A stretch of 64,000 bases of DNA from NCBI GenBank assembly GCA_002719955.1, contig PBFW01000046.1, positions 1 to 64,000 of the forward strand, read 5' to 3'. Positions 1 through 9,139 of this stretch are shown here, in pieces. This DNA is from Deltaproteobacteria bacterium. Lineage in GTDB: Bacteria; Myxococcota_A; UBA9160; UBA4427. Below the pieces are notes generated by a model, which did no database searches, had not been told where the DNA came from, and saw only the letters and a program-made list of their open reading frames with translations. The position numbers and the translations under genes are program-made. Each line of letters begins with the position of its first letter. Positions within the stretch are counted from its first letter, which is position 1.

Positions 1-562
1 CGACCTTGACCTCGGCCGGCGGGTGGCCGTGGCGCAGGGCGTTTTCCATCCGGTTGCTGCCCCGCACCAGGACGCCTTCGAGTCGCGCGGCTTCCTCGGC
101 GGCGAGCGCAAGCAGATCGGCCCGCTCTCGATCGAGATTCTGCTCCGGGGATGTCGAGTTGGCTCGCCACGAGCAGCTTGCCGATCAGATCGTCGAGTTC
201 CCCCACGTCGCGTTCGATGCGCGTGAGGAGTTCCGGGCGCGGGCCTTCGCGGAGGAGTTCGAGAGCCACGCGGACATGGGTGAGGGGGTGCGTGGCCCGT
301 TGGAGGTATTGGCGAGAAGGCGACTCTTGTCGGCGACGAGTGCTTAGATGCGGTCGAGCATGCGGCCCAGGAAATGCTCCGCGTGGTGTTTGAAACCCTC
401 GAGATCGTCGTTGTCACGCTGTCCCCAGGGCGAGACTGTATTGGCGATCAGGAGCAGTGCGAGTGTGAGCGCGACCAATCCGATCGGTCAAGCGAGCAGG
501 CGGCGACCCGAATTCGGGGTCTTTTGGGGCTGGGCAGAGGGGGCGTTTTCTTGCGAGGTCAT
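1..562 (-). pseudogene. Decayed membrane sensor histidine kinase, truncated by the window edge
   Basis: Read from an ATG at 562, the translation shows one transmembrane helix, then a linker and the HisKA and HATPase N-box parts of a sensor kinase. It is broken in several places. A TGA sits at 490-488 just before the helix, where TGG would fit, and a TAA at 347-345 just before the kinase core, where GAA would fit. The expected phospho-acceptor box SHELRTPL reads SNGPRTP, so the histidine is lost. A missing C in the C-run near 290 moves the frame to THVRVALELLREG, and an extra C near 154 moves it to ERADLLALAAEEAARLEG and the N-box stretch MENALRHGHPPAEVKV. Repairing both indels and both stops gives one continuous kinase. 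The catalytic domain continues beyond base 1. Homopolymer indels can be sequencing errors, but the lost histidine and two stops point to real decay. Confidence 0.75.
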
Positions 563-736
563 TTTCGATCATCCCGGCGGGCCTTGGGCCGTTCCGCGAG
601 CGGTTGGGGCGCAAGGGGGAAAACTACGCCGCGCACCTCCCGGTTCGATGTCCGCTGTGTAGAGTCATGTGAAGTTCGGGGGAGGGGGGCGAAGGCCCGG
701 GTGCGATGAGGCGAGGGCGACTCCCTCCGACGCGCT

Positions 737-2191
737 CTAGGACGAGAAGATCAACGCGCCGCGCCGCAGGGTCGCCGCCACGTGGTCGCTCGAGAGATCG
801 AGGCGCGCCCGGCGCCAGGGCACCGCCAGCAGACAGAGATCGGCGGGGCCGCCGACGTGCAGCGCTGGAGCGGTCGCTCGTGCGGGCTGCGCGTCGCGGG
901 CGAATGCGGGCTGGAAGAGGGCAAGGGCGGTCTCGGGTGAGACTCGCTCCTCCGATCCGAGGGTCTCGCCACTCGGCGTGCGCCGATCGACGGCCGCGCG
1001 CATCGCGCGCCACGGATCCGGGTGGCCAAAGGGCGCATCGGTGCCGGCCCCCAGTCGGACACCCGCCGCCAGCCAGCTCCTTACGCGATAGAGATGGGGG
1101 AGATCCCTTGCCTCGACGTTCTCGCGATAGGCGTCGCCCCTTTCCGCCAGAAAATTGGGCTGGGTCACGACCGTGAGATCGAGTCGCGCGACGGTTTCGA
1201 TGGCTTCCGGAGGGGCCACCGAGGCGTGTTCGAGTCGGTCGCCGTCCCGGACGCCGGCGCTTTCGAGCGCGGCGAGGGCGAAATGGAGTTCGGTGCGGGT
1301 GACCGTGTGGATCGCGACCGGCCGATCATTGGCGTGCGCGACCTCGATCGTCTCGACGAGTCGCTCGAGGTCGGGGAGCGTCGGTTCGTCGAGCATGATC
1401 TTGTGTGCGTCCAGGCGGAGCGCTGAATCCATCCCTTCGCCGAGCCCGCGTTGGCCGAGGGTGCCCATCAAGGAGAGGTTCTGGAGCAGCGCGCCGGAGG
1501 CCTGGGCCGCCCGAAATCGGGAGGCCTCGTTCGGGCCATTCGTCGCGGTGGCATCGGTGACCGTCGTGACGCCATAGGCCGAGAGCCTGCGACCGACGCG
1601 GGCCAGATCCGGTGGGTTCGCCGTCGGCAGCCGATGCCTGAGCCAGGCATCGGCTCGGAAGAGTCGCCCCGTCGCGCGACCCCGGGCATCGCGTTCGAAG
1701 GTCGCCACCTCCGCGTCGCTGCACGCCTCATCGGGAGAAGTGAGATCGGCGATCGACAGCGCTTCGAGGGCGCGGGAGTTCAGGAACCACATGGCCCCGC
1801 TTCGGTGCTGCACGCGAACCGGAAGATCGCCCCGCAGTCGGTCGAGGCGCGCACGGTCGAGGGGGCCCGCGACGGATTCGAAATAGCCGGTTCCCCGAAG
1901 CCAGCCCCCCTCATCGGGCTCGACCGCCAGCGCGCGCTCGAGATCCGAGAGATTCTTGACCTCCGGTGGGCCACATCGAATAGAGGTGAGCGCTGCGGCG
2001 AGCGCGTGCAGATGGATGTGGTGGTCGTGCAAGCCCGGAATCAGCGCCCCGGCGCGTGCCTCGAGGATCTCCTCGCCCGCTCGAGGCGAGAGCGAGGCGG
2101 CGAGTTCGCGCACGCGACCGTCCTCGCAGCGCACGTCGAGCATGCGTCCAGCGACCTCAGCCCCGCGGATCAGCACGTCGCTTCGAACCAC
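737..2191 (-). CDS. Amidohydrolase family protein (YtcJ-like)
   Basis: About 484 residues from a GTG at 2191. This is a metal-dependent TIM-barrel hydrolase of the amidohydrolase superfamily, YtcJ-like subgroup. An N-terminal beta-sandwich part (VLIRGAEVAG) leads to the metal-binding HDHHIHLH at about residues 55-62. Further in are RPVAIHTVTRTELHF and GDRLEHASVAPPEAI, each with a likely ligand histidine, and GAGTDAPFGHPDPW with the catalytic-site Asp. The start overlaps the end of the upstream CoA-transferase by about 20 bases, so the two are probably co-transcribed and translationally coupled. A second possible GTG lies at 2176. The substrate is unknown; enzymes of this group cleave amide or carbamate bonds in varied small molecules. 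Confidence 0.85.
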   Translation of the reverse strand: MVRSDVLIRGAEVAGRMLDVRCEDGRVRELAASLSPRAGEEILEARAGALIPGLHDHHIHLHALAAALTSIRCGPPEVKNLSDLERALAVEPDEGGWLRGTGYFESVAGPLDRARLDRLRGDLPVRVQHRSGAMWFLNSRALEALSIADLTSPDEACSDAEVATFERDARGRATGRLFRADAWLRHRLPTANPPDLARVGRRLSAYGVTTVTDATATNGPNEASRFRAAQASGALLQNLSLMGTLGQRGLGEGMDSALRLDAHKIMLDEPTLPDLERLVETIEVAHANDRPVAIHTVTRTELHFALAALESAGVRDGDRLEHASVAPPEAIETVARLDLTVVTQPNFLAERGDAYRENVEARDLPHLYRVRSWLAAGVRLGAGTDAPFGHPDPWRAMRAAVDRRTPSGETLGSEERVSPETALALFQPAFARDAQPARATAPALHVGGPADLCLLAVPWRRARLDLSSDHVAATLRRGALIFSS

Positions 2192-3645
2192 GTCGAGAGC
2201 AGCCGCTCGCTTGCGGGAGCGAGGGCGGGCGCCGGTCGCAGGATCGGCCGGGCGCGTGGCTCCTCGATGCGAAGGGCCCGGTCGTCCGCGAGGACGTGCC
2301 AGCCCTTCGCGCCTTGCTCGACCGGGAGTGCGAGTCCTTCCTGCTCGGCGGAAACGGCCCGGCGCGCGATGCCGGAGAGCGACAGGTCGAGGAGTCCTCC
2401 ACGCCCCCGCCGCATGAAGGCGAGGATGATCGCGGCCGCGTGGAGTCCCGTCAGTGGATCCGCGATCGCATCCGCGCAGAAGCAGGGGTCGGGCTGCCCG
2501 GCGTCCGGGGACCAGGCGAGTCCGGCGGAGAGGGCCGCGTCGTCGCCGAAGGCGATCCATTCGTGGGCTCGGCCGTAGCCGGTGATCGAGGCCCAGATTC
2601 GACCGACGCGTTCGCCGACCCACCCCCCCGCGTCGTAGCCGAGTTGGGAGAGCGCGCGGGGCCGGGCGCTCTCGACGACGATATCCGCGGATTCGAGGAG
2701 GCGTTCGAAGAGGCCTCGATCGTGTGAATCGCGCAGGTCGAGGGCGCAGGCCCGCTTGCCGCCGTTCATCAGGTCGAAGAACGCGGTGGGTCCCTCCCGT
2801 GCACCGTCCGGGCGCGTCGGGCTTTCGATCTTGAGCACCTCGATTCCGGCCAGCGACAGCAGAGAAGTCGCCAGGGGCCCCGCCCAGAGCGTCGAGAGAT
2901 CGAGCAGGCGAGCGCGTCGGGCGCCGCGACCGAGTGGTGATTCCGTTCCGTGCTGGACTTCGAAGAAGGGTTCGTGCGGCGGCGGGGCGGGTGTCGCGTT
3001 GGCCGTCGCGATCGCGAGTCCCATCAGGCGGCCGCGCTCGGTGAGCGGTTCCGAGGCGCGATTCGAGACGAGCGCCGCGACTCGCTGCCAGGCGGCATCG
3101 CGTTCGCCGGGCTCGTGCCCCGGCTCGAGGGGGAGATCCGCTTCGAGCCAGGCGGGAATGAGATGCCAGTCGTCATCTCGTGGGAGGTTGAGAACGAGGG
3201 TTCCGTCGCAGGCGGGGAGCAGGCGCGCGCTCCCGCTGGCGGATCGGTCGCCGTGACGGGTCAGACCGGAGAGAGCCGCCCGCTCGCCGAGCAGAGCGGG
3301 CGCGTCGAGGGTGTCGAGTGCGCTTTCGCCGGCGAGGGATCGCAGGGCCAGGGCAGCACCTCGAGCGGCGCTGGCCAGGGGGCCCGCTGCGAAGCGGGGT
3401 GGGCCCTCCGCGTGGCCGGTGAGCATCATCGCGCCGGATCGGGCCCATTCCCGGGCCGCCTCCCGGGCGGGATGCGCGGCGTCTGGAAGCGGAGCGGGCT
3501 CCATGTCGCACGCCCGGAGAAGTCTGCGCGCGTGTTCTCGGCCGGCGTCGAAGGTTCCGGCGCGACTCGGCCCGCACTCGTCCACGTCGGGATCGGAGAC
3601 GCCGATTTGGCCTGCTATTTCGCGGGGTTCGGGGGGATGGGGCAT
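2170..3645 (-). CDS. Class III (CaiB/BaiF) CoA-transferase, unusual two-part form
   Basis: 491 residues. The canonical CaiB N-terminal signature LLDLSTLWAGPLATSLLSLA with VLKIESPTRPDGAR lies near residues 245-280 rather than at the start. The segment before it (LVLNLPRDDDWHLIPAWL) resembles the C-terminal part of a CaiB subunit. The protein therefore looks like a partial first CaiB unit followed by a second unit that keeps the CoA-binding Rossmann part (GGKRACALDLRDS, ADIVVESARPRALSQLGYD). CaiB-family enzymes move CoA between carboxylic acids without a covalent enzyme-CoA anhydride pool in the cytosol. It is first in a pair with the downstream amidohydrolase. The acid substrate cannot be read from the sequence. 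Activity is uncertain because the family's catalytic Asp could not be assigned here. Confidence 0.85.
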   Translation of the reverse strand: MPHPPEPREIAGQIGVSDPDVDECGPSRAGTFDAGREHARRLLRACDMEPAPLPDAAHPAREAAREWARSGAMMLTGHAEGPPRFAAGPLASAARGAALALRSLAGESALDTLDAPALLGERAALSGLTRHGDRSASGSARLLPACDGTLVLNLPRDDDWHLIPAWLEADLPLEPGHEPGERDAAWQRVAALVSNRASEPLTERGRLMGLAIATANATPAPPPHEPFFEVQHGTESPLGRGARRARLLDLSTLWAGPLATSLLSLAGIEVLKIESPTRPDGAREGPTAFFDLMNGGKRACALDLRDSHDRGLFERLLESADIVVESARPRALSQLGYDAGGWVGERVGRIWASITGYGRAHEWIAFGDDAALSAGLAWSPDAGQPDPCFCADAIADPLTGLHAAAIILAFMRRGRGGLLDLSLSGIARRAVSAEQEGLALPVEQGAKGWHVLADDRALRIEEPRARPILRPAPALAPASERLLSTWFEATC

Positions 3646-3812
3646 GATGGTCTCGAAGATCGGGACGTTAGCATTCGCCGTCTGGAATCCGTATGCTCGC
3701 TGACCCTTTACAGAGTGCGGCGGGCGGGCGGAAGGGCGCGCGCGCGGCGCACCGAGAATCGAATTCGAATCTCGATCGGGAACGATCGACGGATGATCCA
3801 GAGGAGTTTGGA

Positions 3813-4121
3813 ATGGCGGTGTTCAAGGCAGGTACGCGTTTGAAGAGTGCGGTCTGCAGCTCGGAGCTGATGATTGTGGTTGCGCCGGCGGGCGATGTGA
3901 ATCTGACCTGTGGCGGGGCCCCGGTCGTCGAGCTGGCTGCGGATGCCCCGGCCGCCGAGATCGATCCCGACCAGAAGGCCGGCACGCAGATGGGCAAGCG
4001 TTATACGAATGAAGCCGGGGACATCGAGATCCTGTGCACGAAGCCCGGTGAGGGAGGTCTCGCCGCCGACGGCACGGCGCTCGAGATCAAGGGTGCGAAA
4101 CCTCTTCCGTCATCGGATTGA
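3813..4121 (+). CDS. Conserved-looking small protein, function unknown
   Basis: 102 residues from the ATG at 3813, chosen because GAGGAG lies 7-12 bases upstream. It is soluble, acidic and glycine-rich, with no signal peptide or membrane segment. Two cysteines (LKSAVCSSELM and VNLTCGGAPV) sit in the first 40 residues and a third in EILCTKPGEGG. Cysteine spacing and Gly turns suggest a small beta-rich fold, possibly metal-binding, but no family was recognised. It directly precedes the acyl-CoA ligase (103-base gap) on the same strand and may belong to that transcription unit. Confidence 0.7.
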   Translation: MAVFKAGTRLKSAVCSSELMIVVAPAGDVNLTCGGAPVVELAADAPAAEIDPDQKAGTQMGKRYTNEAGDIEILCTKPGEGGLAADGTALEIKGAKPLPSSD

Positions 4122-4224
4122 GTTTTTCGGGACCTCCGAACCCCTGACGCCCGCGTCTGTTGAGGGGGACGGTTTCCGTCGGGCCCGGTGTTGGGCTTGG
4201 CCGGAACATTGAGATGAGATCTTT

Positions 4225-5757
4225 ATGAATTTGATGATGCTTCTGGAGATGGCGGCGGGCGCATACGGCGACCGCGTTGCTTTCCAGAATGGTGACGACC
4301 AGCTGAGCTACCAGCAGCTCTTCGACTCGGCGGGCGCCCTGGCGGCGAGGCTGGACGATGGGCGCACAAAGCATCTGGCGATGCTCGATGTGACCAGCCT
4401 CGCGCTTCCGATCGCGGTCTTCGGTGCGTCCTGGGCCGGAATTCCCTTTGCTCCGCTGAACTATCGACTCACGGATTCCGAACTCGATTCATTGATCAAT
4501 CAGCTTCATCCCGGACAACTCGTCACGGATGTCGATCGCGCCGCCCGTCTCGGGGATCGCTTCGAGGCACCGGAGGGCGACGATTTCGTCGCGGTCTCGA
4601 CGACCGATGGATTGCTCTCGGTCGCGCGTGCTGACGGCGCGACGCCGCGCGAAGAACCGTGGTCGATGGAACCCGAGGATACGGCAGTACTGCTCTTTAC
4701 GAGTGGAACCACCGGTGCGCCGAAGGCAGCGGTCCTGCGCCAGAAGCATCTCGTCTCCTATGTGCTGGGTTCGGTCGAATTCATGGGGGCGGACGAGAAC
4801 GATGCGTCTCTCAGCTGTGTGCCGCCCTACCATATCGCTGGGATGGCCGGGATCGTGAGTGCGGTCTATTCGGGTCGTCGCGTTGTGCAGATGCCGAATT
4901 TCACCGCCGAGGCCTGGATCGAAACGGCGCGCACGCAGAATGTGACCCACGCGATGGTGGTGCCCACGATGCTGGCGCGGATCGTCGATGAGCTCGAAGG
5001 GCAATCCGACGTGGGGCTTCCGGATTTGCGTGCGCTCGCCTATGGCGGCGGCAAGATGCCGCAGTCGGTGATCGAGAACGCGATGAAGCTCTTTCCGGAA
5101 ACGAGCTTCACCAACGCCTACGGGCTCACCGAAACCAGTTCGACGATCTCCCTGCTCGGTCCCGATGATCATCGTGACGCCATGGCCGCCGCGGACGAGA
5201 TCGTTCGCCGGCGCATCGTGTCCGTCGGCCAACCCCTCCCCACGATCGAGGTCAGCGTCCGCGACGTCGACACGGAGGAAGAGGTGGCCACCGGAGAGCG
5301 GGGCCTGATTTTCGTGCGCGGCGAGCAGGTCTCGGGGGAGTATCGCGGCAAGGGCAGCCTTCTCGACGACGAGGGTTGGTTCAATACCCGCGACGGTGGA
5401 TACCTCGACGAGGGCGGCTACCTCTTTCTCGAGGGCCGGATGGATGACGTGATCGTACGCGGCGGCGAGAATATGTCGCCGGGCGAGATCGAGGATGTGC
5501 TCTTGACCCATGACGGCTTGATCGATGCCTGTGTGATCGGCGTGCCCGACGAACAATGGGGCGAAGCGGTGGCCGCGGTCGTTGTCGCGCGCAAGGGCAG
5601 CGACCCCTCGTGTGCCGAGCTGCAGCAGTGGGTGAAGGATCGGCTTCGGTCTTCGCGCACACCCGAACGCATCGAGTTCTGGGATGAGCTCCCCTACAAC
5701 GAGACGGGCAAGCTGCTGCGCCGCAAGGTTCGCGAGGCGCTTCGAGAACCCGATTGA
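4225..5757 (+). CDS. AMP-dependent acyl-CoA synthetase/ligase
   Basis: 510 residues. This is an ANL-superfamily enzyme that adenylates a carboxylic acid with ATP and transfers the acyl group to CoA. The phosphate-binding loop LLFTSGTTGAPKAAVL lies at about residues 155-170, the adenylate motif YGLTETSS near 300 and the hinge region GRMDDVIVRGGENMSPGEIE near 410. The C-terminal catalytic lysine motif is NETGKLLRRKV. The length is normal for medium- or aryl-chain CoA ligases. Its stop overlaps the TTG start of the downstream crotonase, and a CoA-transferase follows, so the cluster looks like an acid-activation and beta-oxidation module. The acid activated is not evident. Confidence 0.93.
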   Translation: MNLMMLLEMAAGAYGDRVAFQNGDDQLSYQQLFDSAGALAARLDDGRTKHLAMLDVTSLALPIAVFGASWAGIPFAPLNYRLTDSELDSLINQLHPGQLVTDVDRAARLGDRFEAPEGDDFVAVSTTDGLLSVARADGATPREEPWSMEPEDTAVLLFTSGTTGAPKAAVLRQKHLVSYVLGSVEFMGADENDASLSCVPPYHIAGMAGIVSAVYSGRRVVQMPNFTAEAWIETARTQNVTHAMVVPTMLARIVDELEGQSDVGLPDLRALAYGGGKMPQSVIENAMKLFPETSFTNAYGLTETSSTISLLGPDDHRDAMAAADEIVRRRIVSVGQPLPTIEVSVRDVDTEEEVATGERGLIFVRGEQVSGEYRGKGSLLDDEGWFNTRDGGYLDEGGYLFLEGRMDDVIVRGGENMSPGEIEDVLLTHDGLIDACVIGVPDEQWGEAVAAVVVARKGSDPSCAELQQWVKDRLRSSRTPERIEFWDELPYNETGKLLRRKVREALREPD

Positions 5758-6857
5758 GCCCGAGCGAGTTGCCCCATGGGTGGACGGTCGGGGAGTTCGG
5801 GCGCTATCTGATCGCACCCGACGCGGGGGAACGGCTCGCTCCGATCCGTGCGCTCGAGGGCGAGGGCACCCGGGGGCCGGGCGTGATCGTCCTGGACCTT
5901 CCCGCCTCGGACGCGACCGAGATCGCGCGCTTCGGTGAGCGTCTGCTCGAGGAGCTGCCCATCCTGCCCTGCGTGACGATCGCGCTCGGGACGGATTCGA
6001 TCGATCCGAGCGAGCTCGCCCTTCGCGAGGTCTGTGATGTCGTCGTCGCATCGCCCGATGAGATCGCTCCGCTTCTGGCGGGATTCTCCGAGACGCCCGT
6101 GTCGGCGCTCGCCTTCGTTCAATTGCTGCGCAGCGCATCCGATCGATCGATCTACGCCGGTCTGGTTGCCGAATCCTTCGTTTACTCGACCCTTCAATCA
6201 GGCGTCGAGTTTCGGCAGTGGTTGGAGGGGCGCCGCAAACGAAAGGGGGGAGGGTGGGTCGACGAATCCGCGGTCTGCCGAATGGAACGCGATCGCGGTC
6301 GTCTCGATATACGCCTCACCCGACCCCGAAAACACAATGCGTTTTCCCGCGCGATGCGAGATGGTCTGAGCGAGGCCCTGCAACTCGCGCTCGCCGACCC
6401 TTCGATCGAGCGGGTCGTGCTCTCGGGGGAGGGCGACTCCTTTTGCAGTGGCGGCGACCTCGACGAGTTCGGAAGTTTCCCCGATCCGGCGGAGGCCCAC
6501 GCGATTCGGACCACGCGCAGCCCGGCGCTGCTGCTCTCCCGGTTGGGAGAACGGGTGCGCGTGGAGGTGCAGGGCGCTTGTATCGGGGCGGGCGCTGAAT
6601 TGCCGGCCTTTACGCCTCGTGTGGTGGCGAGCGAGGACGCCTTCTTCCAGCTGCCGGAAGTCGGGCTCGGGCTCGTGCCCGGTGCGGGGGGAACGGCGAG
6701 CCTGCCGCGTCGGATCGGCCGTCAGCGCACGGCGTGGCTCGGCCTCTCCGGCGCCCGGCTCGCCGCGCGCGCCGCGCTCGCCTGGGGACTGGTCGACGAG
6801 GTTCGGCTCGGGCAGCATGTCGAGCCGGATCGAGTGGATTCGAACCGGGCCGAATGA
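5754..6857 (+). CDS. Enoyl-CoA hydratase/isomerase with an extra N-terminal half
   Basis: 367 residues from a TTG overlapping the previous stop (TTGA). Residues about 180-350 are a typical crotonase domain: LTRPRKHNAFSRAM, the oxyanion-hole stretch GEGDSFCSGGDLDEFG, GACIGAGAELPAF, and the catalytic-glutamate motif FQLPEVGLGLVPGAGGT. The first 150 residues are not part of a standard crotonase of about 260 residues. They contain LREVCDVVVASPDEIAPLL and VAESFVYSTLQSGVEFRQWL, which read like a degenerate second crotonase core. The enzyme probably hydrates or isomerises an enoyl-CoA made by the neighbouring ligase or CoA-transferase. The N-terminal half may be structural or regulatory. Confidence 0.88.
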   Translation: MSPSELPHGWTVGEFGRYLIAPDAGERLAPIRALEGEGTRGPGVIVLDLPASDATEIARFGERLLEELPILPCVTIALGTDSIDPSELALREVCDVVVASPDEIAPLLAGFSETPVSALAFVQLLRSASDRSIYAGLVAESFVYSTLQSGVEFRQWLEGRRKRKGGGWVDESAVCRMERDRGRLDIRLTRPRKHNAFSRAMRDGLSEALQLALADPSIERVVLSGEGDSFCSGGDLDEFGSFPDPAEAHAIRTTRSPALLLSRLGERVRVEVQGACIGAGAELPAFTPRVVASEDAFFQLPEVGLGLVPGAGGTASLPRRIGRQRTAWLGLSGARLAARAALAWGLVDEVRLGQHVEPDRVDSNRAE

Positions 6858-6887
6858 CACAGGGCGCGACGGCGCCGGGGAGAACGC

Positions 6888-8093
6888 ATGGGCGGACCGC
6901 TCGAGGGAATCAAGGTCGTGGAGATGGGCGTCTGGGTTGCCGGCCCCGCGGCCGGAGGTGTCCTCGCGGATTGGGGTGCGGACGTCGTCAAGATCGAGCC
7001 GCCGGGAATCGGTGATCCGGCGCGGATGTTCCAGTACATGCTCGGGGGAGATCTGCCCTTCAATCCGATCTTCGAAAACGACAATCGCAGCAAGAGGAGC
7101 ATCGTCGCCGACCTTCGAAAGCCCGCAGGGCTCGAAATTGCGCTCGACCTGATTCGCGGGGCCGATGTCTTCGTCTCGAATATCCGACCCGCCGGTCTGG
7201 CGCGGCTCGGGCTGGGGGCGGAGGAACTCTGCACGCGTTTTCCCAGGCTGATCTACGCGATCTTGACGGGATATGGGCTCGAAGGGGAGGAGGCGGATCG
7301 GGCCGCCTACGATATCGCCGCCTTCTGGGCTCGCTCGGGGATCGCGCATTCGCTGACACAGCCCGGCTCCCATCCACCCCATCAGCGCGGCGGGATGGGT
7401 GATCATAATGCCGGGCTGGCCGCGGCCGGTGGTGTCTGCGCCGCACTCTACAAGCGCGCGAAGACGGGCAAGGGGCAGATCGTTTCGACGTCGCTCCTAC
7501 GCCAGGGTCTCTATACGCTCTCCTTCGATCTTTCGGTTGCGATCCGATACGGGCTCTCGATTCAGCCGGGAAATCGCAAGACCGCGGGCAATCCGGCGAT
7601 CAACAACTATATGGATTCCGAGGGCAACTATTTCTGGATCGTGGGCCTCGAGGGCGAGCGCCACTGGCCGCCTCTCGCGCGTGCGGTGGGTCACCCCGAG
7701 TGGATCGATGACCCACGTTATGCGGGGCCTCGCGAAAGGGCCGAAAATGCGGAGAGTCTGATCGGGGAGCTCGACGAGATCTTCGCGACCAGGACCCGAG
7801 CGGAATGGGGTGAGATCTTCGATGCCGAGGAAGAACTCTGGTGGGCTCCGGTGCAGTCGATCGATGACGTGATCGCGGATCCTCAGGTGGCGGCCGCGGG
7901 CGGTTTCGTCGAGGTCCCCGATGGGCCCGGGACGACATTGCTTCCCGCGACCCCCGTCGACTTTCTCGGTACGCCCTGGGCGCCGCGCTCGATGGCGCCC
8001 TCCCACGGAGAACACACCGAAGAGCTCCTTCTCGAGATCGGCCGAACGGGAAGCGAGATCGCCGCGCTCCGCGAAGAGGGGATCGTCGGTTAG
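6888..8093 (+). CDS. Class III (CaiB/BaiF) CoA-transferase
   Basis: 401 residues, a normal single-unit CaiB length. It opens with GGPLEGIKVVEMGVWVAGPA and LADWGADVVKIEPPGIGDP, the family's signature for the CoA-binding N-terminal domain. NRSKRSIVADLRKPAGLEI and FVSNIRPAGLARLGLG follow, and near the end VDFLGTPWAPRSMAPSHGEH, the usual CaiB C-terminal motif. It lies 30 bases after the crotonase on the same strand. It probably supplies an acyl-CoA for the ligase/crotonase module or swaps CoA between pathway intermediates. Confidence 0.93.
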   Translation: MGGPLEGIKVVEMGVWVAGPAAGGVLADWGADVVKIEPPGIGDPARMFQYMLGGDLPFNPIFENDNRSKRSIVADLRKPAGLEIALDLIRGADVFVSNIRPAGLARLGLGAEELCTRFPRLIYAILTGYGLEGEEADRAAYDIAAFWARSGIAHSLTQPGSHPPHQRGGMGDHNAGLAAAGGVCAALYKRAKTGKGQIVSTSLLRQGLYTLSFDLSVAIRYGLSIQPGNRKTAGNPAINNYMDSEGNYFWIVGLEGERHWPPLARAVGHPEWIDDPRYAGPRERAENAESLIGELDEIFATRTRAEWGEIFDAEEELWWAPVQSIDDVIADPQVAAAGGFVEVPDGPGTTLLPATPVDFLGTPWAPRSMAPSHGEHTEELLLEIGRTGSEIAALREEGIVG

Positions 8094-8200
8094 CAGAGCG
8101 CGGAAAATGCAAGGCAATGAAGGGTTGTGCGGCCCGCTCACGCGCCGCCAGACTCGCTGCCGGGGCGGCGTGCCCTGTCCGATCAGATCGTCCGATCACA

Positions 8201-8878
8201 TCAGAAGGAGAGTCTGATGCCGCCGACTTCCCAGCTGAAGAAGAATTTCTCGTCGAGCGTTCGCTCGGGGAGGAAGTTCAAGATCATTCGCGAGCCGATC
8301 GACAAGTGTTCGCTCAGAACGTAATCGAGGCCGAATCCGGCATTGATCAAGAATCCGGCGGACTGGTCGTCCCCCGCGCGATCGTCGTTCTCGATCACGG
8401 CGAAACCGATCCCCGAGAAGATGAAGGGGTGGAAGCGATCAAAATTCTGTCCCGGCATGTTGGGGATCGTGAGCGTGAGGTTGGCCGTCGGGGCGACGAT
8501 CGATCGATCGTCTTCGATCCCGATCTGCATCATCGGCCCGACCGAAATATATTGATCGAAGCTGTAGGGCAACTCGAAGTTCAGCAGGAAGTCGTTCGGG
8601 TCGCTCGTGAAACCGATGCCCGTGCGCAGCGACCAGGGCGACGATCCGCCCACCCCGCGTGAGGGCGGCGGGTTCGAGGACCAGCCGTCCTCGGATTCGC
8701 CCCAGTCCTGGGCTGCGACGGCGCCGGTCCAGCTGGTCGAGGCGAGCAGGACGGCGATTAGAACCCAACCGCATACGCGGGAGCGGTGAAACGCTTGGGT
8801 CGCGATGCCCGTCCCGTTTACGATGGAACTCAAAAAGAGCGGATTCGAGCGTGTGGAATCGTGCGGCGCGTGCGGCAT
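8201..8878 (-). CDS. Predicted outer-membrane beta-barrel protein
   Basis: 225 residues from the ATG at 8878, which has AGGAG a few bases upstream. An unusually long N-terminus leads to a signal-peptide core (CGWVLIAVLLASTSWTGAVA) with likely cleavage after AVAA. The rest consists of short alternating amphipathic strands (LLNFELPYSF, GFLINAGFGLDYVLSEHLSIGSR) ending WEVGGIRLSF, a terminal aromatic residue typical of barrels inserted by BAM. The size suits an eight-strand OmpA- or OmpW-like barrel. It is convergent with the CoA-transferase upstream on the map. The role is unknown. Confidence 0.75.
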   Translation of the reverse strand: MPHAPHDSTRSNPLFLSSIVNGTGIATQAFHRSRVCGWVLIAVLLASTSWTGAVAAQDWGESEDGWSSNPPPSRGVGGSSPWSLRTGIGFTSDPNDFLLNFELPYSFDQYISVGPMMQIGIEDDRSIVAPTANLTLTIPNMPGQNFDRFHPFIFSGIGFAVIENDDRAGDDQSAGFLINAGFGLDYVLSEHLSIGSRMILNFLPERTLDEKFFFSWEVGGIRLSF

Positions 8879-9139
8879 CACGTTCTCCTGGACATGGGGC
8901 GCGATCGGGGGGTTGGCAGTAGGTTCCGCGAATCAAGAGCCGAATGCAAGAACTTCCGCGGCTCATCGACGACTCTTCTGTGAACATCGATTTCTGGTGG
9001 AACCTTTGCGGGTCGAAATGCCACGCCAATCCGGGAATGGCGAGGCGACACCTCTCGCGGGCGGGGTCCGGCGATTGGTCGAGCCTCGATCTGCCGCGGG
9101 ATGGCTTCGTCCTCGAATCCGATCTCCCTGCGTTCCCCC

